Of a stretch of DNA of 64,000 bases, positions 1-8,416 are shown one piece after another. The DNA lies in assembly GCF_024346055.1 (NCBI RefSeq), contig NZ_JAGQCH010000004.1:62001-126000 (forward strand), in the 5' to 3' direction. The position numbers were made by a program, and so were the translations under genes. Each line of letters starts with the position of its first letter. Positions within the stretch are counted from its first letter, which is position 1. The notes under the pieces are model-generated. The model ran no database searches and was not told where the DNA came from. It saw only the letters and a list, made by a program, of their open reading frames with translations. This DNA is from Cyanobium sp. Cruz CV13-4-11. Its GTDB lineage: Bacteria; Cyanobacteriota; Cyanobacteriia; PCC-6307; Cyanobiaceae.

Positions 1-790
1 CGGCGCCGATCTCACCCACCGGCGCCAGCAGCACCTGGGCCAGCGGATCCACGGCCACCGTGCTGATCACCCCGCAGGCGCGGGCCGCCGCCAGCAGCGG
101 CGAGGGATCCCAGAGCCGGCCCTCGACGCCGGGCAGCTGGAGCAGCAGGCCGAAGACGTCCTCTCCCAGCACCCCATCGGGGCCGTTGGCGGCGGCTTCG
201 GCGTCGAAGATCTCGATCACGATCCCCAGGGGTTCGGCCCTGGTGTGGAGCACGGCCAGCGTCTGTGGGAAGACGGCGTTGTCGACCAGGAAGCGGCGTG
301 CCTGGCCGCGCGGCGAGACCGCCGCCGCCATCGCCATCGCTTCGGCGGCGGCGGTGGCCTCATCCAGCAGGGAGGCGTTGGCGATCGGCAACCCCGTCAG
401 CTCGCTGACCAGGGTCTGGAAATTCAGCAGGGCCTCCAGCCGCCCCTGGGCGATCTCGGCCTGGTACGGGGTGTAGGCGGTGTACCAGCAGGGGTTTTCC
501 AGCACGTGGCGCTGGATCAGGGCCGGCGTGGACGTGCCGTGGTAACCGAGGCCGATCAGGCTGCGCAGCACCCGGTTGCGGGAGGCCAACTCAGCCAGTT
601 CGGCCAAGGCCTCCGCCTCCGGGCAGGGGAGCGGCAGGCCGATGTCGGCCTCGGCCGCCGTCAGCAGGATGTCGGCCGGAACCACCTCAGCCGCCAGCTG
701 ATCGAGGGACCCCAGGCCGAGCTCCGCCAGCATCCGGTGCTGATCTTCGGGATCCGGACCCAGATGCCGGACCAGGAAGGAGGCGGACAC
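1..790 (-). CDS. gcvP: Glycine dehydrogenase (decarboxylating), P-protein, N-terminal part
   Basis: PLP-dependent P-protein of the glycine cleavage system, which decarboxylates glycine and passes the aminomethyl group to the lipoyl arm of GcvH. About 263 N-terminal codons are visible before the gene runs off the left edge. Family motifs are clear: an FLVRHLGP start block, then [26 protein letters not shown] and [12 protein letters not shown]. The PLP lysine lies in the missing C-terminal half. The start is taken as GTG at 790, just before the conserved RHLGP block; no ATG is available there. It lies about 37 bases after the gcvH stop on the same strand, so gcvH-gcvP is probably one transcript. 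Identification is firm; only the start is uncertain. Confidence 0.93.
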   Translation of the reverse strand, partial: MSASFLVRHLGPDPEDQHRMLAELGLGSLDQLAAEVVPADILLTAAEADIGLPLPCPEAEALAELAELASRNRVLRSLIGLGYHGTSTPALIQRHVLENPCWYTAYTPYQAEIAQGRLEALLNFQTLVSELTGLPIANASLLDEATAAAEAMAMAAAVSPRGQARRFLVDNAVFPQTLAVLHTRAEPLGIVIEIFDAEAAANGPDGVLGEDVFGLLLQLPGVEGRLWDPSPLLAAARACGVISTVAVDPLAQVLLAPVGEIGA

Positions 791-827
791 GGGCGTCAGG
801 GGAAGGGGTGGCGTGATCCTAAGGAAT

Positions 828-1217
828 TCAGCTCGCCTGCACCTTGGCCCCGTAGGTGGCGGCATCCATCAGGGCGTCCAGCTCGTCAGGAGCACCCAGC
901 CGCACCAGCAGCAGCCAGCCTTCGCCATAGGGATCGTTCTGGAGCTCCTCGGGGCTGGCCAGCACCGACTCGTTGCGGGCCTCCACCGTGCCGCTCACCG
1001 GGGCCATCAGATCCTCCACCGCCTTGACCGATTCGACGCTGCCGAAGCTGGTGCCGCGCGCCAGCGAGGCCCCCACCGCCGGCAACTCGACGAAGACGAT
1101 GTCGCCAAGTTGATCGACGGCGAAGGAACTGATGCCGAGGCGCACCAGGTCGCCCTCCGGGCGCACGTATTCGTGGCTTTCGAAATAACGGCAGTCGTCG
1201 GGGAAGGAGTGCGCCAA
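828..1217 (-). CDS. gcvH: Glycine cleavage system H protein
   Basis: Lipoyl carrier protein that shuttles the aminomethyl intermediate between the P and T proteins. The 129-residue length is normal for the family. The lipoylation motif [11 protein letters not shown] places the modified lysine at residue 65, and the C-terminal [10 protein letters not shown] block is conserved. The start is a TTG at 1217, needed to keep the usual FPDDxRYxxSHEYVR N-terminus. gcvP follows 37 bases downstream. I saw no glycine riboswitch upstream: only 27 bases separate gcvH from the preceding gene. Confidence 0.95.
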   Translation of the reverse strand: MAHSFPDDCRYFESHEYVRPEGDLVRLGISSFAVDQLGDIVFVELPAVGASLARGTSFGSVESVKAVEDLMAPVSGTVEARNESVLASPEELQNDPYGEGWLLLVRLGAPDELDALMDAATYGAKVQAS

Positions 1218-1244
1218 GGCCGGAGGTGTGCGGAGGAGGCAGAT

Positions 1245-2510
1245 TCAGTCTGCCTGCGCCAGGGCCGACAGGGCCCTCTCCAGGGCCAGGGCCACATGGC
1301 CGTGGTGGGTGCCGCCCTGGGCATAGAGCACCCAGGGCTCCCGCAGCGGGCCGTCAGCGGAGAACTCGCTGGTGCTGCCGTCGATGAACGTCCCCCCCGC
1401 CATGACCAGATCACAGGCATAGCCGGGCATGGGGGCCGGCACCGGGTCCAGGTAGGCCCCCACCGGGGAGAGCTGCTGGAACGCCCGGCAGACGGCGATC
1501 AGCCGGTCGGGATGGCCAAGCCGCACCGCCTGGATCACATCGCTGCGCTCGGCGCCGGGGGCAGGGTTCACCGGATAACCGAGGCCGGCGAACACCTCGG
1601 CCACCAGCTCGGCGCCGATCAGGGCCTCGGCCACCATCTGGGGGGCCAGAAACAGCCCCTGGAACAGCAGCCGGTACTGATCAAACCCGGTGCCCCCCTC
1701 GCTGCCGATGCCCGGGGCGGTGAGCCGGCAGCAGGCCATCTCCACCAACTCCCGGCGGCCGGCCACGTAGCCGCCGGTGGGGGCGATGGTGCCGCCGAGG
1801 TTCTTGATCAGGGAGCCGGCGATCAGGTCGGCCCCGACAGCGGTGGGTTCCTGGTCCTGGACCAGCTCTCCGTAGCAGTTGTCAACGAAGCAGACGCAGT
1901 CGGGCTGAAGCGCCTTGACCCGTTCGCAGAGCCGCCCGATGGTGGCCACAGGCAAGGAAGGGCGCCAGCTGTAGCCGCAGCTGCGCTGGATCAGCACCAT
2001 CCGGGTAGGGACCGCCAGCGCTGCCTCCAGGCCCTCCTCGTCCACCTGCCCGTCGGCAGTGAGCGCCAGCTCGTCGTAGGTGATGCCGAACTCGGCGAGG
2101 GATCCCTGCCCCCGGCCCCGCAGGCCGATCACCTCCTCGAGGGTGTCGTAGGGGCGGCCGGTGAGCGCCAGCAGCCGGTCCCCGGGCCGCAGCACCCCGA
2201 ACAGGGCAGCGGTGATGGCATGGGTGCCGCTGACGAACTGGAGCCGCACGGCGGCGGCTTCGGCCTGCAGCACCCGCGCGAAGACCCGATCCAGCACCTC
2301 CCGGCCCAGGTCGCCGTGGCCGTAGCCGCTGACCGAGGCGAAGTGATGCACGCCGAGGCGTTCGGCGGCGAAGGCCTCCAGCACCCGCGCCAGACGGGGC
2401 CGCACGGCAGCGGTGCGACGGGCCGCCACCGGGGCCAGCCGCTCGAGGGCGGCGGCGACGGTGTCAGCGGCAACCGTGTCAGCGGCGACCGTATCGGCCG
2501 GGCCCGCCAC
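1245..2510 (-). CDS. Methionine gamma-lyase / aluminum-resistance family PLP enzyme
   Basis: Fold-type I PLP enzyme of the group annotated as cystathionine beta-lyase-like, aluminum resistance or methionine gamma-lyase family (COG4100 type). Recognisable blocks are HHFASVSGYGHGDLGR near the N-terminus, QFVSGTHAIT, the CFVDNCYGE region and GSLIKNLGGT, where the PLP lysine is residue 236 from the chosen start. The open frame continues upstream to 2777 but would overlap the opposite-strand desaturase. I chose GTG at 2510, giving 421 residues, a normal family size; GTG at 2564 is an alternative. Its N-terminus contains a 15-base tandem repeat (2455-2499). The true substrate is not known for this group. 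It lies 27 bases upstream of gcvH on the same strand and may be cotranscribed. Confidence 0.85.
   Translation of the reverse strand: MAGPADTVAADTVAADTVAAALERLAPVAARRTAAVRPRLARVLEAFAAERLGVHHFASVSGYGHGDLGREVLDRVFARVLQAEAAAVRLQFVSGTHAITAALFGVLRPGDRLLALTGRPYDTLEEVIGLRGRGQGSLAEFGITYDELALTADGQVDEEGLEAALAVPTRMVLIQRSCGYSWRPSLPVATIGRLCERVKALQPDCVCFVDNCYGELVQDQEPTAVGADLIAGSLIKNLGGTIAPTGGYVAGRRELVEMACCRLTAPGIGSEGGTGFDQYRLLFQGLFLAPQMVAEALIGAELVAEVFAGLGYPVNPAPGAERSDVIQAVRLGHPDRLIAVCRAFQQLSPVGAYLDPVPAPMPGYACDLVMAGGTFIDGSTSEFSADGPLREPWVLYAQGGTHHGHVALALERALSALAQAD
2455..2499 (-). repeat. 15-bp tandem repeat, three copies, inside a CDS N-terminus
   Basis: Three adjacent 15-base units begin at 2455, 2470 and 2485. 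They differ at a few positions and encode DTVAA three times on the minus strand, just after the assigned start of the PLP-enzyme gene. Because the period is a multiple of three, copy number can change without breaking the frame. Confidence 0.8.
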
Positions 2511-2638
2511 CTCGCCCGGGCCGGGACAAACCTGCTCCAAAGCCCTGGGGCCAGCAGGGACCACTCTGCCATCGCTGCCGTGGGTCAAGATGGGAGGCCG
2601 AGTCCCAGACCACACCCGCCCTTCCACCGGAGAACCGC

Positions 2639-3625
2639 TTGGTCGCACGATCCGAAGCCTTCCGATCAGGCCAGAGCGCCGAAACCGTGCGCGTCCCCCG
2701 GCAGGAACCCTCCCATTCCCGCAAGAAGGCCCAGCTGCTGGCGGCGATGGAGCTGCCCCGGCCGCCCCTGCCGGCAACCCAGCGCAAGTTCAAGACCGGC
2801 ACCACCGGCTTCATGCTGGCCATCCACGTGGGGGCCGTCTTCGCCCTGCTGCCGCGCTTCTGGAGCCTGCAGGGGGTGATCGTGCTGGCGGTCCTCTACT
2901 GGGCCACGGTGCTGGGGGTGACCCTGGGGCTGCACCGGCTGGTGGCGCACCGGGGCTTCGAGGCGCCCCGCTGGGTGGAGCGGCTGCTGGTGCTGATGGG
3001 CACCCTGGCCTGCCAGAGCGGGCCGATCGAATGGGTGGGCCTGCACCGCCACCACCACCTCTTCTCCGACCAGCCCAACGACCACCACGACGCCGCCCGC
3101 GGCCTGTGGTGGGCCCACAGCGAGTGGATGCTGCACAAGATCCCAGCGCTCACCGAGATCCACCGCTTCACCGGCGACATGGAGAAGGATCCCCTCTACC
3201 GCTGGCTGGATCGCTGGTTCCTGCTGCTGCAGCTGCCCCTGGGGGCCGCCCTCTACTGGTACGGCAACTGGGCGAACGTGCCCGGCGGCGGCCTGGGCCT
3301 GGTGCTCTGGGGCATTCCCCTGCGCCTGGTGCTGGTGTATCACGTCACCTGGCTGGTGAACTCCGCCACCCACGCCTTCGGCTACCGCAACTTCGACTGC
3401 CCCGACCGTTCCCGCAACTGCTGGTGGGTGGCCCTGCTCACCTTCGGCGAGGGCTGGCACAACAACCACCACGCCTATCCCCATTCGGCCCGCCACGGGC
3501 TGCGCTGGTTCGAGTTCGACATCACCTGGCAGCACATCCGCGCCCTGCGGGCCCTGGGCCTGGCCAGGCGTGTCCGCATCGCCCCCGTCTTCGGCCACCG
3601 CGGCGACGCGACCGCCAGCGCCTGA
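2639..3625 (+). CDS. desC: Acyl-lipid/acyl-CoA delta-9-type fatty acid desaturase (copy 1)
   Basis: Membrane di-iron desaturase introducing a first double bond into acyl chains. The three histidine boxes are present: HRLVAH at residues 99-104, HRHHH at 136-140 and HNNHH at 274-278, with hydrophobic membrane segments between them. The start is taken as TTG at 2639. It has a GGAG six bases upstream and gives exactly the same 59-residue distance to the TGFM block as the paralog at 4498. GTG 2687 and ATG 2747 are alternatives. It overlaps nothing on its strand and ends tail to tail with the hypothetical gene at 3626. Regiospecificity cannot be read from sequence; the DesC group is inferred. Confidence 0.9.
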   Translation: MVARSEAFRSGQSAETVRVPRQEPSHSRKKAQLLAAMELPRPPLPATQRKFKTGTTGFMLAIHVGAVFALLPRFWSLQGVIVLAVLYWATVLGVTLGLHRLVAHRGFEAPRWVERLLVLMGTLACQSGPIEWVGLHRHHHLFSDQPNDHHDAARGLWWAHSEWMLHKIPALTEIHRFTGDMEKDPLYRWLDRWFLLLQLPLGAALYWYGNWANVPGGGLGLVLWGIPLRLVLVYHVTWLVNSATHAFGYRNFDCPDRSRNCWWVALLTFGEGWHNNHHAYPHSARHGLRWFEFDITWQHIRALRALGLARRVRIAPVFGHRGDATASA

Positions 3626-4441
3626 TCAGCGCTCCGCTGGGTCGGCCGGCGCCGGGATCGCCGCCCCGATCTCCCGGCGGATGGCGGCGGCCAGGTCGTC
3701 CAGGGCCGGCTCGGATCCGTCCCCCTGCAGCCGGCGGGCCCGCTGCCGCAACAGCTCCAGAAAGCGGTCAGGCCCCAGCTCCTCCTCCCCCGCCGCCCCC
3801 AGGGCCGCCAGGGTACGGCGCAGTTCCGGCAGTTCGGCATCGAGTTCCACCGCCGTGTAGTCGCGCTGGCCGGCGATCACCTCGGCGAAGCGCTCCCGGC
3901 GCTGGCGCTTGGCCACTGGATAGGCCGCCATCAACCGGTCGCGGCAGTCGCGCCAGGGCCGGCCGGCGGTGAGCAGCTGGGCCAGGGCGGCGCTGAGCCC
4001 CGCGGCCTCCGCCTCGCCGATGCGCAGGTCGAAGCTGGCCGGCGGCTGCGAGAGGCCCACGAACACTTCGAGCAGGGCCCCGGGCCCCAGCACCCGCTGC
4101 TGCTCGTCGCGCACCGGCAGGGCCGAGCTGCAGAGGGCCTCGAAGAGTTCGGGGTGGGCCGCCAGCAGCGTGCGCGCCGCCAGCGGCTCCAAGCGACCCT
4201 CGGGGGCCTGGGCGTCGAGCCAGAGGTTGACGCTGCCCAGGGCCAGGAACACCTCCGGACCGGGGGAGGCCAGCTTGCCGTTGCGCAGCATCGAGAGCTG
4301 GGAGTTGTGCACCCGACCCAGGTCGAGGGCCTCGGCCAGCATCGGCAGAACCCGGTGGGACCAGCCGTTGCGCTCGTGCCAGACGCGGATCAGGTGGGCG
4401 AAGGCAATGCGGCCAGATACGAGTTCGTCTCGATACCCCAC
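3626..4441 (-). CDS. Conserved hypothetical protein with helix-turn-helix-like N-terminus
   Basis: A 271-residue protein, GTG start at 4441. The first 70 residues (FAHLIRVWHERNGWSHRVLP through NSQLSMLRNGKLASPGPEVF) look like a small helical DNA-binding head of the kind found in Cro/C1-like proteins. The rest is Ala/Leu/Arg-rich helix without a motif I know. No membrane segment or signal peptide is visible. It is divergent from desaturase copy 2 with only about 56 bases between starts, so it could share control with that gene or regulate it; that role is inference from position alone. Confidence 0.75.
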   Translation of the reverse strand: MGYRDELVSGRIAFAHLIRVWHERNGWSHRVLPMLAEALDLGRVHNSQLSMLRNGKLASPGPEVFLALGSVNLWLDAQAPEGRLEPLAARTLLAAHPELFEALCSSALPVRDEQQRVLGPGALLEVFVGLSQPPASFDLRIGEAEAAGLSAALAQLLTAGRPWRDCRDRLMAAYPVAKRQRRERFAEVIAGQRDYTAVELDAELPELRRTLAALGAAGEEELGPDRFLELLRQRARRLQGDGSEPALDDLAAAIRREIGAAIPAPADPAER

Positions 4442-4497
4442 TCGATCAGGATTCGTATTGCTACCATCTTAATCACCCAACTGGAGTCCGGTCCTTC
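4442..4497. promoter_or_regulatory. AT-richer divergent promoter region
   Basis: The 56 bases between two divergent starts (GTG 4441 minus, ATG 4498 plus) are clearly less GC-rich than the surroundings and must hold the promoters of both genes. For the plus-strand desaturase a loose -10-like TACCAT lies near 4462. No hexamer pair is strong enough to assign firmly. Confidence 0.4.
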
Positions 4498-5472
4498 ATG
4501 GCCGCTACAGCCTTCTCCCGCGCCGGCACCAAAGCCCGCCACACCCGCCGCCCCGCCGCCATCAACCTGGGACCCGACGCCCTCGTCAGGGCCAGGGCCC
4601 TGCACGAGCCGCGCCGCGGCGAACCCCGCGGCGAGTCCCCCAAGGGGACCCGCTGGGGCACGATCGGCTTCATGGTCCTGATCCATGTCCTGGCGGTGGT
4701 GGCCCTGCTGCCCCGCTTCTGGAGCCTGGAGGCCGTCGGTGCCCTGCTGGTCATGTACTGGGTCACCGCCTGCCTGGGCGTCACGATCGGCTACCACCGC
4801 CTGCTCAGCCACCGCTCCTTCCGCGTGCCCCAGTGGCTGGAGCGCTTCTTCGCCACCTGCGGCGCCCTCAGCTGCCAGCATGGCCCGATCGACTGGGTCG
4901 GCCTGCACCGCCACCACCACAAGTTTTCCGATACGGAAGCCGATCACCACGACAGCAACAAGGGCTTCTGGTGGTCCCACATGGCCTGGATGTTCGAGGA
5001 GATTCCCGCCATGGCCGCGGTGCCCCGGCTCACGGGCGACCTGGCGACTGACCCCTACTACCGCTGGCTGAACCACAGCTTCCTGCTGCTCCAGGTGCCC
5101 CTGGGCCTGCTGCTGTTCTGGATCGGCAGCTCAACCGGTGCCGGCGGCTGGGCCCTGGTGCTGTGGGGCATCCCCCTGCGCCTGGTGATCGTCTACCAGT
5201 GCACCTGGCTGGTGAATTCCGCCACCCACCTGTGGGGCGAGTCCGTCCATGAGAGCGGCGACAAGTCGAAGAACAACCCCTGGGTGGCGGCGCTGACCTT
5301 CGGCGAGGGCTGGCACAACAACCACCACGCCTACCCCCATTCGGCCCGCCACGGCTTCGGCCCCCGCCAGTTCGACCTCACCTGGCAGCACATCCGCCTG
5401 ATGCGGGCCCTGGGCCTGGCCACCCAGGTCCGCCTGCCCCGGGCCGCGGCCCCCACCAGCACCATGTCGTAG
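4498..5472 (+). CDS. desC: Delta-9-type fatty acid desaturase (copy 2)
   Basis: Second membrane di-iron acyl desaturase, 324 residues, clearly paralogous to the one at 2639. Shared blocks include ALLPRFWSLE, SCQHGPIDWVGLHRHHHKFS and TFGEGWHNNHHAYPHSARHG. The histidine boxes are HRLLSH (from residue 100), HRHHH (about 137) and HNNHH. It starts with ATG at 4498. Compared with copy 1 it carries a short insertion after the SATHLWGE block. Two desaturases of this type within 2 kb suggest duplication with division of labour by acyl position, lipid class or temperature; that is inference. Confidence 0.93.
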   Translation: MAATAFSRAGTKARHTRRPAAINLGPDALVRARALHEPRRGEPRGESPKGTRWGTIGFMVLIHVLAVVALLPRFWSLEAVGALLVMYWVTACLGVTIGYHRLLSHRSFRVPQWLERFFATCGALSCQHGPIDWVGLHRHHHKFSDTEADHHDSNKGFWWSHMAWMFEEIPAMAAVPRLTGDLATDPYYRWLNHSFLLLQVPLGLLLFWIGSSTGAGGWALVLWGIPLRLVIVYQCTWLVNSATHLWGESVHESGDKSKNNPWVAALTFGEGWHNNHHAYPHSARHGFGPRQFDLTWQHIRLMRALGLATQVRLPRAAAPTSTMS

Positions 5473-5514
5473 GCTGACCGATCGGATTTCAGATGGCTCA
5501 GCCGGGGCGTTGTC

Positions 5515-5976
5515 ATGGTCAAGAAGCGTGTGCAGGTGGTCCTGAGCGAGGACATCCTTTCCCTGGGCAAAAACGGGGATCTGGTGGATGTGGCTCCCGG
5601 CTACGCCCGTAACTACCTCCTTCCCACCGGCAAGGCCCTGGCCGTCACCGCCGCCGTGCTGCGCCAGGTGGAGCACCGCCGGGCCAAGGAGGCCGAGCGT
5701 CAGGCCGCCCTCAAGGCTGAGGCCGTCGCCTTCCGCACCGCCCTCGACACCATCGGCCGCTTCACCGTCAAGAAGCAGACCGGCGGCGATGACGTCCTGT
5801 TCGGCACCGTCACCAACGGCGACGTGGCCGAAGCCATCGAGGCGGCCACCAAGAAGGAGGTCGACCGCCGCGTCATCACCGTTCCCGAGATCCACCGCAC
5901 CGGCTCCTACAAGGTGCAGATCAAGCTGCACCCCGAGGTCGTCGCCGACGTCAACCTGGAAGTGGTCAGCTACTGA
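5515..5976 (+). CDS. rplI: 50S ribosomal protein L9
   Basis: Large-subunit ribosomal protein binding 23S rRNA, 153 residues as expected. The N-terminal domain has the signature [20 protein letters not shown] (residues 20-39). A central connecting helix rich in Lys/Glu/Ala is followed by the C-terminal [10 protein letters not shown] domain. It starts at ATG 5515, 42 bases after desaturase copy 2. dnaB follows about 120 bases later, and the rplI-dnaB pairing is common in bacteria, which supports both calls. Confidence 0.97.
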   Translation: MVKKRVQVVLSEDILSLGKNGDLVDVAPGYARNYLLPTGKALAVTAAVLRQVEHRRAKEAERQAALKAEAVAFRTALDTIGRFTVKKQTGGDDVLFGTVTNGDVAEAIEAATKKEVDRRVITVPEIHRTGSYKVQIKLHPEVVADVNLEVVSY

Positions 5977-6094
5977 TCAGCCAGCAGCGAACCGATTTCT
6001 TCGGCTCCGGGCCCCAGAGTGACTCCTCTCACTGGTGCCCGATCCCGACCGATCCGGCTCCCTCTCCCGTGAGTCGCCTACTGGTGTTCCGTCC

Positions 6095-7504
6095 ATGGTG
6101 AGCCTGCCCCTGGCTGGATCCGATCCCCCCCGGCCCGACGGGCCCAGGCCGGCGGCCAGGCGCGAGGACCAGGCCGGCTTCGAGGCCCTGCCCGATTCCG
6201 TTCCCCCCCAGAACCTGGAGGCGGAGGAGTCGGTCCTTGGCGGCATCCTGCTGGATCCCGACGCCATCGGCCGCGTCGCCGACGTCCTGCGTCCCGAGGC
6301 CTTCTATCTCGGCGCCCACCGCGAGATCTACCGCACCGCCCTGATGCTGCACAGCCAGGGCAAGCCCACCGACCTCACGGCCATGGCGGCCTGGCTCGCC
6401 GACACCGGCCAGCTGGAGAAGGTGGGCGGCAGCTCCAGGCTGGTCGAGCTGGTGGAGCGCACCCTCTCCACCGCCTCCATCGACCAGGTGGCCCGCCTGG
6501 TGATGGACAAGCACCTGCGGCGGCAGCTGATCCGCTCCGCCAACGACGTGATCCGCCTGGGCTTCGACCAGAGCATTCCGATGGAGCAGGTGCTTGATGA
6601 GGCCGAGCAGAAGATCTTCGCCATCAGCCAGGAGAAACCCACCTCCGGCCTCACCCCCACCGCCGAGATCCTCACCAGCACCTTCAACGAGATCGAGAGC
6701 CGCTCCCTCGGTACCGCCGTCGCCGGCATCCCGGTCAACTTCTACGACCTGGACGCCATCACCCAGGGCCTGCAGCGCAGCGACCTGATCATCGTCGCCG
6801 GACGGCCCGCCATGGGCAAGACCTCGATCGTGCTCAACATCGCCAAGAACGTGGCCCAGCTGCACCAGCTGCCGGTCTGCGTGTTCAGCCTGGAGATGAG
6901 CAAGGAACAGCTCACCTACCGCCTGCTGTCGATGGAGGTGGGCATCGAGAGCGGCCGCCTGCGCACCGGCCGCCTGCAGCAGGAGGAGTGGCCCCTGCTC
7001 GGCCAGGGCATCAACAGCCTCGGCCAGCTGCCCCTGTTCATCGACGACAAGCCCAACTCCGGGGTGCTCGAGATGCGTTCCCTCTGCCGACGCCTGATGG
7101 CCGAAACCGGCAAGGAGCTCGGCCTGATCGTGATCGACTACCTCCAGCTGATGGAGGGCAGCACCCCGGACAACCGCGTTCAGGAGCTCTCCCGCATCAC
7201 CCGGGGCCTCAAGGGCATGGCCCGGGAACTGCATGTGCCCGTGATCGCCCTCTCCCAGCTCAGCCGGGGCGTGGAGTCCCGCACCAACAAGCGCCCCATG
7301 CTCAGCGACCTGCGGGAGTCGGGCTCCATCGAGCAGGATGCCGACCTGGTGCTGATGATCTACCGCGACGAGTACTACAACCCCGAAACCGCCGACCGCG
7401 GCATCACCGAAGTCATCGTCACCAAGCACCGCAACGGCCCCGTCGGTACGGTCAAGCTGCTGTTCGAGCCCCAGTTCACCCGTTTCCGCAATCTGGCGGC
7501 ATAG
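6095..7504 (+). CDS. dnaB: Replicative DNA helicase DnaB
   Basis: Hexameric 5'-3' helicase of the replication fork. The N-terminal primase-interacting domain begins PPQNLEAEESVLGGILLDP. The RecA-like motor has Walker A GRPAMGKTS (Lys 242), FSLEMSKEQL, the Walker B region LIVIDYLQLM and the DLRESGSIEQDAD block. The start is ATG 6095 (469 residues); a GTG at 6035 would add 20 residues with no family resemblance. No intein interrupts the Walker A site, unlike in some cyanobacteria. It ends with a TAG codon after the conserved FRNLAA tail, which shows TAG is a normal stop here. Confidence 0.96.
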   Translation: MVSLPLAGSDPPRPDGPRPAARREDQAGFEALPDSVPPQNLEAEESVLGGILLDPDAIGRVADVLRPEAFYLGAHREIYRTALMLHSQGKPTDLTAMAAWLADTGQLEKVGGSSRLVELVERTLSTASIDQVARLVMDKHLRRQLIRSANDVIRLGFDQSIPMEQVLDEAEQKIFAISQEKPTSGLTPTAEILTSTFNEIESRSLGTAVAGIPVNFYDLDAITQGLQRSDLIIVAGRPAMGKTSIVLNIAKNVAQLHQLPVCVFSLEMSKEQLTYRLLSMEVGIESGRLRTGRLQQEEWPLLGQGINSLGQLPLFIDDKPNSGVLEMRSLCRRLMAETGKELGLIVIDYLQLMEGSTPDNRVQELSRITRGLKGMARELHVPVIALSQLSRGVESRTNKRPMLSDLRESGSIEQDADLVLMIYRDEYYNPETADRGITEVIVTKHRNGPVGTVKLLFEPQFTRFRNLAA

Positions 7505-7597
7505 GTTCGCTGCTTAGGGTTGCTGCATAGGGATATCCGCCGTATCGCGCCAGGGAAGGGGCCTGTACCCTGATCTCCAGGCATCGAGAAGATATAC

Positions 7598-8332
7598 GTG
7601 CAGCAGCATTCCTTCATGTTTTACATGTTTACATTTTTCGGCATTATTCTGCTGCGCTATCTTGCCATGGCGGGCTTCGCCCACAGGCTTTTCTATCACC
7701 ACCAGCCGGCGAATGTGTCCGTTCCAAGGGACATTCACCTCTCCGTCCTGTCGACGGGCATCTTCGCCCTGGCCACCGCCCTGATCATGACCCTGTACGA
7801 CCAGGGCATGACCAGACTCCACGGCCGGATGGATGCAGCCAACTGGTGGGTTCTGCCGCTCAGCTACCTGGCCGTGCTCGTGCTGCAGGACGCCTACTTC
7901 TACGCCACTCACCGGCTGTTTCACCATCCAAAACTGTTTCGCTGGTTTCACCAGGGGCACCACCGATCGCGGCAGCCCACGCCCTGGACATCCTTCGCCT
8001 TCGACCCCCTCGAAGCCGGTGTCCAGGCCCTGTTCCTGATCGGGGTCGTGATGCTGATCCCGCTGCATTTCGCCACCCTGCTGGCGGTGCTCACCACGAT
8101 GACCGTGTGGGCGGTGGTGAACCATCTGGGCCTGGAGGTGCTGCCGCTGCGCTTCCCCCACCACTGGCTGGGACGGTGGGTGATCGGGCCCGCCCACCAC
8201 TCCATCCACCACCGCCGCCACGGCAAGCACTTCGGGCTCTATTTCACCTTCTGGGATTGGGTGTTCGGCAGCGAGGATCCCGCCTATGCGGACGCTTTGC
8301 AGCCGTCCGCCCTGGTCCGGCCCGGGGCCTGA
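7598..8332 (+). CDS. Sterol desaturase / fatty acid hydroxylase family protein
   Basis: Integral-membrane di-iron enzyme of 244 residues. The histidine clusters typical of the superfamily are present: HRLFHH near residue 108, HQGHHRS near 121 and HHSIHHRRH near 203, with hydrophobic segments around 8-25, 50-65 and 145-170. Known family members hydroxylate or desaturate sterols, carotenoids or fatty acids; the substrate here is open. It starts at GTG 7598, with ATG 7616 as alternative. It is preceded by about 90 bases after dnaB, so it is possibly transcribed separately. Confidence 0.85.
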   Translation: MQQHSFMFYMFTFFGIILLRYLAMAGFAHRLFYHHQPANVSVPRDIHLSVLSTGIFALATALIMTLYDQGMTRLHGRMDAANWWVLPLSYLAVLVLQDAYFYATHRLFHHPKLFRWFHQGHHRSRQPTPWTSFAFDPLEAGVQALFLIGVVMLIPLHFATLLAVLTTMTVWAVVNHLGLEVLPLRFPHHWLGRWVIGPAHHSIHHRRHGKHFGLYFTFWDWVFGSEDPAYADALQPSALVRPGA

Positions 8333-8416
8333 GCGGCAACCCGCTTCGCCGGGGGGATCTGCCAGGGGGGCGCTACGAAGCGCAAGAATGGGAAAAAGCG
8401 TCTTGGCGTCCATGCG

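Noticed and set aside
828-1244. Glycine riboswitch upstream of gcvH-gcvP.
   Set aside because: Only 27 bases separate gcvH from the preceding gene and no riboswitch core could be placed.
6780-6850. Intein in dnaB at the Walker A site, as found in some cyanobacteria.
   Set aside because: The helicase sequence is continuous through GRPAMGKTS.
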